Source: an uncultured Bacteroidota bacterium
GTDB taxonomy: Bacteria; Bacteroidota; Bacteroidia; Flavobacteriales; Flavobacteriaceae
Assembly: GCA_903837025.1 (NCBI GenBank)
Contig: CAILTC010000261.1
Coordinates: 1 to 5,912 of the forward strand
Length of the DNA: 5,912 bases
Direction: 5' to 3'
A program made the translations under genes and the position numbers. This document shows positions 1-5,912 of this stretch, in pieces. Under the pieces are notes generated by a model that saw only the letters and a program-made list of their open reading frames with translations, was not told the DNA's origin and searched no databases. Within the stretch, counting starts at the first letter, position 1; each line of letters starts with the position of its first letter.

Positions 1-1278
<1,278 letters not shown>

Positions 1279-1320
1279 TTATGTGTTTATTAAATAGCTA
1301 ATCTGGTTTATGAATTACAA

Positions 1321-1342
1321 CCAACCGTAACTATTCGATTGG
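1321..1342 (-). promoter_or_regulatory. Small hairpin in the atpD leader
   Basis: In the minus-strand transcript CCAATCG (1342-1336) can pair with CGGTTGG (1327-1321) around an 8-nt loop, giving 7 pairs of which one is G-U. It would lie about 10 nt after the predicted transcription start and about 45 nt before the atpD ATG. There is no T tract behind it, so it is not a terminator. It might stabilise the 5' end of the message or affect translation, but a stem this short can arise by chance. Confidence 0.3.
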
Positions 1343-1358
1343 ATGCGTTTTCAGTGCG

Positions 1359-1389
1359 CAAAGGTAAATTTTTAAAATATAAAAATCAA
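1359..1389 (-). promoter_or_regulatory. Bacteroidota-type sigma promoter of atpD
   Basis: Read on the minus strand, TTG (1389-1387) is followed after 20 nt by TACCTTTG (1366-1359). This is an exact match to the Bacteroidota primary-sigma consensus of a -33 TTG and a -7 TAnnTTTG with a spacing near 20. The spacer is almost pure A/T. Transcription would start near 1350-1354, giving an untranslated leader of about 75-80 nt before the atpD start codon. The site lies downstream of the terminator of the preceding operon, so atpD is expected to be transcribed independently of it. Confidence 0.8.
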
Positions 1390-1427
1390 CACTTTTTTTT
1401 AAATAATTAACTTAATATTGACGAATT

Positions 1428-1437
1428 GTTTGCAAAC
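1428..1437. repeat. Perfect 10-bp palindrome GTTTGCAAAC
   Basis: GTTTGCAAAC is its own reverse complement. It sits between the upstream terminator and the atpD promoter, centred about 80 bp before the predicted atpD transcription start, a distance at which activators can bind. No second copy was noticed nearby and no known operator is recognised. It may be chance in AT-rich DNA. Confidence 0.25.
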
Positions 1438-1461
1438 TAGTGAAATACTAAAGAAAGCGAC

Positions 1462-1509
1462 ATAAAAGCAAAAAGAGGTTGTCTCATTTTTATTTTGAGA
1501 CAACCTCTT
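1462..1509 (-). terminator. Rho-independent terminator of the receptor/lipoprotein operon
   Basis: AAGAGGTTGTCTCA (1473-1486) and TGAGACAACCTCTT (1496-1509) form a perfect 14-bp stem around a 9-nt A/T loop. On the minus strand the stem is followed at once by TTTGCTTTTAT, and its own last two bases are also T, which makes a good T tract. It begins 19 nt past the stop codon of the SGNH lipoprotein gene, as expected for the end of that transcript. On the plus strand the tail (GACTTTTATATTTTTAC) is weaker, and no plus-strand gene needs it. Confidence 0.9.
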
Positions 1510-1528
1510 GACTTTTATATTTTTACTT

Positions 1529-3007
1529 TTATTGAATTGTGTAAGGATATAAAATCGGGTATAGCCCTAGATTAACCATTGGTAAAGTAGACGCATAAGT
1601 AGTGTTAATTGCAGCGCAAAAAGCATTTGATATCATTGCGTATCCTCTTGGGCTTGGATGAATTCCATCAAGAGAAAAAGCACCACCTGTTACATAGGTT
1701 GAAGTTAAGGTAAAATCATTACTAACAATTCCAGTAGATGACAACTGAGCCATTATTGATTTTGTGTCTACAAATGCTAAGCCTTTAGAATCAGCAACGG
1801 CTTTTATTGTTACATTATAGGCATCGGTGGCAACTTTTACTTCCGCTATTTCGTCTTTAGACAACACCCATTTATCCGCTAAAGGAACTGAAACTCCATT
1901 TATATATAATGGATTTCCCCCTACTGTTGTCCCTATAAAAGACATTGCAGGCAATACCATAAGATCTTCACTTGTAGCTTGTCTGTATGAAGGAATCCCA
2001 TAACCAGATAAATTTGTTAAATAACTATCTTCAATAACAACAGCATTATCTTTACCCGGGTGAAAAGAAATGATTCTTTTAGCCGCTTCTGTAGCCGAAA
2101 GCAAACCAACTGATAAAGCATATTGAATACCACCATTATACTTACCATAACCATTTGTGGTATTCATTAAAAGGGCAATTGTTCCCGCATCAAGCGGAAT
2201 AGGATTATAGGGTACAGTTGTAAAATAGGGAAGAGCCGTAACATAAGGTAAGTTTGCAACAACACCTTTAGCCCCTTTTGCAGTCAAATTTGAAACTAAA
2301 CTTGAAAAAACACTTGCAAAAACATTTGGATCTGTAATATCATTTCCTCCATAAGTTGCAGGATTTAAATTTCCGGTTTGATTTACGCCAACACCTCCTG
2401 ATGTAGCATATCCTAAAACATCATTCCCACCAATCCAAAGAGAAAAAAACGTTGGACTTTGTACCAAGGCATCTGCAAGAACTGTTGTAGATGGCGATGT
2501 AGCAAATCTAGCAAAGTAAGGATTTGCTGCTCCAGTAGCAACACCGGCAACATTTCCGTATCCTGGCGCCACTAAATGATAGCTTTTTGCTCCTGGAACT
2601 CCTAAATTATTAAAAGGTCCTACGATATGATTTGTAACTTCAGTAGTTGGAGTTCCGTTAACTGCAACAGGTCCACTTCCGTTAAAATACAATCTCGTTC
2701 CTGCAATTACATTTCCACCTAATAAAAGACCTCCCAAATTATCCGAAGTGTAAGGGATTTTGAATGCGCCTCCACCTGCTAATGCAAATTGCTGAGAAAG
2801 AATGTTTGTATAAGAACCTTGTTGTCCTTTTGTAAAAAGTGCACCATCACTATATCCTGCTGCAAATGAATCCCCCAAGGCAACATAATTAGTAAAAATT
2901 GCGCTTCCTGCTGAAACAGGAACTGCTACTGGAGCTGAATTATCGTTATTAGTACATGCTACAAAGCTTAAAGAAACCAACAGTAGCCATTTGATATTTT
3001 TTATCAT
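1529..3007 (-). CDS. SGNH/GDSL-superfamily hydrolase lipoprotein, outer membrane or surface
   Basis: A 492-residue predicted lipoprotein and probable esterase or acyl hydrolase. Residues 1-17 are a lipoprotein signal (KNIK, then a hydrophobic run) ending in the loose lipobox FVAC, with Cys18 as the lipidated residue; the next residues TNNDNS are a flexible tether. The SGNH blocks are in order: block I GDSFAAGYSDG with nucleophile Ser47; block II LGVPG with Gly139; block III IGGND with Asn195; block V DGIHPSPRGY with Asp447 and His450. The catalytic set is therefore complete. About 250 residues separate blocks III and V, much more than in small GDSL esterases, so the fold carries a large insertion. 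The ATG at 3007 is preferred because it directly precedes the signal peptide; no Shine-Dalgarno is seen, as is normal in this phylum. The gene lies 35 nt behind the receptor gene and is followed by a strong terminator. The superfamily is clear; the substrate (lipid, acetylated glycan or other ester) is unknown. Confidence 0.9.
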   Translation of the reverse strand: MIKNIKWLLLVSLSFVACTNNDNSAPVAVPVSAGSAIFTNYVALGDSFAAGYSDGALFTKGQQGSYTNILSQQFALAGGGAFKIPYTSDNLGGLLLGGNVIAGTRLYFNGSGPVAVNGTPTTEVTNHIVGPFNNLGVPGAKSYHLVAPGYGNVAGVATGAANPYFARFATSPSTTVLADALVQSPTFFSLWIGGNDVLGYATSGGVGVNQTGNLNPATYGGNDITDPNVFASVFSSLVSNLTAKGAKGVVANLPYVTALPYFTTVPYNPIPLDAGTIALLMNTTNGYGKYNGGIQYALSVGLLSATEAAKRIISFHPGKDNAVVIEDSYLTNLSGYGIPSYRQATSEDLMVLPAMSFIGTTVGGNPLYINGVSVPLADKWVLSKDEIAEVKVATDAYNVTIKAVADSKGLAFVDTKSIMAQLSSTGIVSNDFTLTSTYVTGGAFSLDGIHPSPRGYAMISNAFCAAINTTYASTLPMVNLGLYPILYPYTIQ

Positions 3008-3042
3008 CTTTATATTTTTTTAAATTTTTTGAATAATAAATA

Positions 3043-5877
3043 TTACGGGTTAATTGTCCAAGAAACAAAATATTGATGTCCAATCGAACCTGCTCCTAAC
3101 ACTTGAGTATATTCTTTACCTCCTAAGTTAGCTGCTCCGATTTTAAGTATTGATTTTAGTTTTGGAAGACCATAATTAATTTGTGCATCGACAACAGTTG
3201 CTGATGAAATCATTCCATCAACCATTGTAGATTGCCACAAATATTCACTATTCCATCTTGCACTTACACTAAAACCAAAATTTGGAAATAATTTATCATT
3301 ACCAATAGTACCTTTAACTCTGTGTTTTGGAGTATTAAACCCAGCTTCGAAACTAGGATCTTTAGCTTGGTCAAAATTAAATTGAGAATAATTATAACTT
3401 ACCCCAAAATCATAATTTCCAAACATTTTTTTAGATAATCCGATACCAACTCCAAGAGATTTAATCTCAATATTTGTATTAGTATATAATTGATAGGCTC
3501 TATAATCTCCTGCTTGAAGTGCATATAAAGATTGAAAACCTTTGTCGGCTGGGTTTAAAGCCGGATTCGGTGAATTTTGAGCTGTTCCATAATAAGGAGC
3601 CACAACATTTAAATTACCTATAAAGTTGTTATAGATATTATAATACCCATTAATATCAATATTAATTTTTTCAATTTGAGAACGATACCCCAATTCAAAT
3701 GCTTTAACCTCTTCGGGTTTCACATAATTTACATTTGTTTTTCTTAATAAAGCAGCTGCCGCAAGTGGATTACTTCCTGCCAAAGCACTAAATGCACCTA
3801 CTGATGATGCAGTATATGAATTATTATAAGCATTTAACCCCGTCATTACTGTCGAAGTACCACCAGCAAATGCCTGACCAAAACCCGAAGAAACTGGTAA
3901 TGTTTCTGTAAATCTGGCTAAATTATCTGGTGCTGAACCAATTAAGACAGCAGTTCCAACATTGAAACCGATATATTGATCTTGCGTACTTGGATTTCTA
4001 AAACCTGTTTGAAAAGAGGCTCTAAAATTATGTTCTTTGTGTTCGCCTCCCGAGTAAACCAATGATACTCTTGGAGAATAACTTCCATCAAAATTTTTGG
4101 ATTTATCATATCGAATAGATCCTGTAAATTTCAATCTATCATCCATCAACTTCTTTTGAACTTGTGTATAAATTCCATATTCATCATAATGAATAGGTCC
4201 GTTTGCATCGGTATAAATTCTTCCATGTGAATTTAATTGATATTCTCTAAGAGATCCACCTACTTGAATTTCGGCAAATTTTATAATGTCTTTAAAATTA
4301 TAATTTACATCAGAATGATATATTTTAGAATTATCGACCAATTTAGATCCAGACAACACACTTGGATCTGAAATTACTTTATTAAAAGCGGCTACAAACT
4401 CTGGAGTTCCCGGAATCAATCTACCTGTATCCGCAAGGGCTCTTGCAGCTGCATTGGCTTGATCTGGAGTTGCCCCACCTAAAGTTGAAGTAATATACTG
4501 TCCTGCATATTGTCCGAACCAAGTTTTATCATCTTTCCACTGTCTATCTACATTAATTCCTGTAAATAACATATCATATGATCTTCCTCCGTCTTCGGTT
4601 GTAGTATATCCTCTTAGAAAAAAGTTTTTTCCTTTAATTTCTAATTTATGCTGTTGCATAAAAAAGTTATTCAAATAATATCTGTTTGCCCCTTGGTAAA
4701 CAGCATTACCATAACCAAATTTACTTTGCCAAATAACTTCAAGATTTTCATTCCCCATTGGTCTAAAATGAAATGAAAAATCAATTTTAGTATTACTGGC
4801 CTTATTATCTGTTAAGTCTACTTCATTATATCCTGTTCTGCTCACATTAGAATTTGGCAATATATTTACAGCTCCAGACGGTATGAGTCCCATTCCAGCT
4901 AATGCTTGACCTACTCCTTTTATGTTTGTAGAAACTTCATCACCATATACATTTATACCATCATAATTCTTATCACTTCTGTCTATTCCTACACGAGTTT
5001 TATCATTGTAATTTGTTGCAAACCAATCCGTTCCATCCATATAGGTGAAATTAGCTTTTACTGCTATATATTTATTGAAAGCATGTGCCATTCTAATACC
5101 AAAATCATAGAACCCATTTGTTCCTGCAGCTTTTTGAGTTGTTTCTCCATATTTAAGATAAGTAGAAATTCCTTGATAAGTAAATGGGCTTTTGCTATTC
5201 ATAAACATAATACCATTAAAAGCATTAGCTCCGTATAATGCTGAAGAGGCTCCTGGTAATAACTCTACACTTTGAACATCAATTTCGGAAACACCAATCA
5301 TATTCCCAAGCACAAAATTTAATAATGGAGAGGAATTGTCCATTCCGTCAACTAATTGCATAAAACGCGTATTGGCCACTGTTGCAAAGCCACGAGTATT
5401 TATTGATTTAAAAGTCAAACTACTTGTGTTCATTTGCACTTCTTTCAAGTTTTCTAAACCGTCATAAAAACTAGGAGAGGCAGTTTTTTTGATCTCTTTG
5501 ATTCCCATTCTTTCAATGGTAACAGGGGATTCTAAAACTCGTTCTGGTGTTCTAGAAGCAGAAACAACTATTTCATTCAATTTTGTTTCTTCAGAACCAA
5601 GTTTTATATTAACTTTTTGACTGCTTGATGAAACATTTACGCTTTTAGATTCATAACCCACACTTGTTACATCAATTTTAAAAGGAGCTTTTTTAGTTGA
5701 ATTTAAAGTAAATTTTCCGTCTGCATCAGTGACCGTGCCTGAAGAATCTCCAACTATTTTAATGTTGGCTCCGGCAATAGGTTTGTTGTTACTATCAGTA
5801 ACTGAACCTGAAATTGTACTTTGAGCAAAAGTTATGCTACAAAAGAACAATGACAAAATAAATAAATACTTTTTCAT
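3043..5877 (-). CDS. TonB-dependent outer-membrane receptor with carboxypeptidase-regulatory-like N-terminal domain
   Basis: A 944-residue outer-membrane active transporter that would import a ligand using TonB-ExbBD energy. Residues 1-18 are a type I signal peptide ending TFA, leaving Gln19 first. Residues 20-95 form a carboxypeptidase-D regulatory-like beta-sandwich (ISGSVTDSNNKPIAGANI, then TVTDADGKF and VTSVGY). NEIVVSASR at 101-109 is the usual linker or TonB-box-like segment. The plug spans about 115-232, with INTRGF at 159-164, LVDGMDNSS near 175-183 and LLPGASSALYGANAFNG at 206-222. The rest is the beta-barrel, including GFRNPSTQDQY near 625-635, KPEEVKAFELGYRS from 720, and the C-terminal strand HQYFVSWTINP. 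Two long loops stand out: an Ala-rich, probably helical one at about 470-505 and a Gly/Ala/Ser-rich one at about 640-718. No SusD-like gene follows; the next gene is an SGNH lipoprotein 35 nt on. It lacks clear signs of being a true SusC. The ligand is unknown. Confidence 0.93.
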   Translation of the reverse strand: MKKYLFILSLFFCSITFAQSTISGSVTDSNNKPIAGANIKIVGDSSGTVTDADGKFTLNSTKKAPFKIDVTSVGYESKSVNVSSSSQKVNIKLGSEETKLNEIVVSASRTPERVLESPVTIERMGIKEIKKTASPSFYDGLENLKEVQMNTSSLTFKSINTRGFATVANTRFMQLVDGMDNSSPLLNFVLGNMIGVSEIDVQSVELLPGASSALYGANAFNGIMFMNSKSPFTYQGISTYLKYGETTQKAAGTNGFYDFGIRMAHAFNKYIAVKANFTYMDGTDWFATNYNDKTRVGIDRSDKNYDGINVYGDEVSTNIKGVGQALAGMGLIPSGAVNILPNSNVSRTGYNEVDLTDNKASNTKIDFSFHFRPMGNENLEVIWQSKFGYGNAVYQGANRYYLNNFFMQQHKLEIKGKNFFLRGYTTTEDGGRSYDMLFTGINVDRQWKDDKTWFGQYAGQYITSTLGGATPDQANAAARALADTGRLIPGTPEFVAAFNKVISDPSVLSGSKLVDNSKIYHSDVNYNFKDIIKFAEIQVGGSLREYQLNSHGRIYTDANGPIHYDEYGIYTQVQKKLMDDRLKFTGSIRYDKSKNFDGSYSPRVSLVYSGGEHKEHNFRASFQTGFRNPSTQDQYIGFNVGTAVLIGSAPDNLARFTETLPVSSGFGQAFAGGTSTVMTGLNAYNNSYTASSVGAFSALAGSNPLAAAALLRKTNVNYVKPEEVKAFELGYRSQIEKINIDINGYYNIYNNFIGNLNVVAPYYGTAQNSPNPALNPADKGFQSLYALQAGDYRAYQLYTNTNIEIKSLGVGIGLSKKMFGNYDFGVSYNYSQFNFDQAKDPSFEAGFNTPKHRVKGTIGNDKLFPNFGFSVSARWNSEYLWQSTMVDGMISSATVVDAQINYGLPKLKSILKIGAANLGGKEYTQVLGAGSIGHQYFVSWTINP

Positions 5878-5903
5878 TTGGTTAAATTTTATGGTTAGTA
5901 AAG

Positions 5904-5911
5904 TAAAAGTA
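5904..5911 (-). promoter_or_regulatory. Possible -7 element for the receptor/lipoprotein operon
   Basis: On the minus strand TACTTTTA (5911-5904) matches TAnnTTTG in all positions but the last, 26 nt before the receptor ATG. Any matching -33 TTG would lie beyond the window edge, so the promoter cannot be confirmed. The overlapping TACTTTAC (5905-5898) is a weaker alternative. The 35 nt upstream of the gene show no Shine-Dalgarno sequence. Confidence 0.3.
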
Positions 5912-5912
5912 A

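Noticed and set aside
1418..1423. Plus-strand TTGACG resembling a sigma70 -35 box
   Set aside because: No matching -10 follows at about 17 nt, the phylum uses a different consensus, and no plus-strand gene lies downstream.
4906..5238. Plus-strand open frame of 110 codons rich in Ile, Ser, Cys and Tyr
   Set aside because: It is antisense to the plug and first barrel strands of the receptor. The composition is what the reverse complement of AT-rich coding DNA gives, and nothing supports expression.
3043..5877. Receptor as a SusC glycan transporter
   Set aside because: The regulatory-like domain and plug are shared with SusC, but the protein is on the short side, no SusD-like gene follows, and the barrel landmarks fit a general TonB-dependent receptor better.
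5815..5877. Receptor signal peptide read as a lipoprotein signal because of Cys13
   Set aside because: The Cys is within the hydrophobic core (LFFCSI) without a small residue before it, and a standard signal peptidase I site TFA followed by Gln is present.

Overview
The window reads as chromosomal DNA from a Bacteroidota member, most likely Flavobacterium or a close relative. The evidence is AT-rich DNA with near-featureless A/T spacers, no Shine-Dalgarno sequences, a near-perfect Bacteroidota-type promoter (TTG, 20 nt, TAnnTTTG) before atpD, a TonB-dependent receptor with a carboxypeptidase-regulatory-like N-terminal domain, and a signal peptide whose predicted mature protein begins with Gln. 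The genus is inferred from these traits, not from a database match.

All three genes lie on the minus strand, so in transcription order the window runs from high to low coordinates. (1) 5877-3043: a 944-residue outer-membrane TonB-dependent receptor. (2) 3007-1529: a 492-residue lipoprotein of the SGNH/GDSL hydrolase superfamily, only 35 nt behind the receptor and with no promoter visible between them. The two look like one operon, closed by a strong intrinsic terminator (hairpin 1473-1509). (3) A 253-nt gap (1276-1528) with the terminator, a 10-bp palindrome, the atpD promoter and a small leader hairpin. (4) 1275-1: the first 425 codons of atpD, the F1 ATP synthase beta subunit, cut by the window edge inside the DELSEED region.

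The receptor and lipoprotein probably work together at the cell surface: the SGNH protein could cleave an ester or acyl group from a ligand, or simply bind it, and the receptor would import the product using TonB/ExbBD energy. The substrate cannot be told from sequence. atpD is an unrelated housekeeping gene that starts its own transcription unit, with no other atp gene upstream of it.

Nothing here is clearly a new system. The best candidates for a second look are the receptor plus SGNH lipoprotein pair, in which the hydrolase sits where a SusD-type lipoprotein might be expected, the large insertion within the SGNH fold, a predicted helical segment inside the receptor barrel, and the insertions in the ATP synthase beta subunit.
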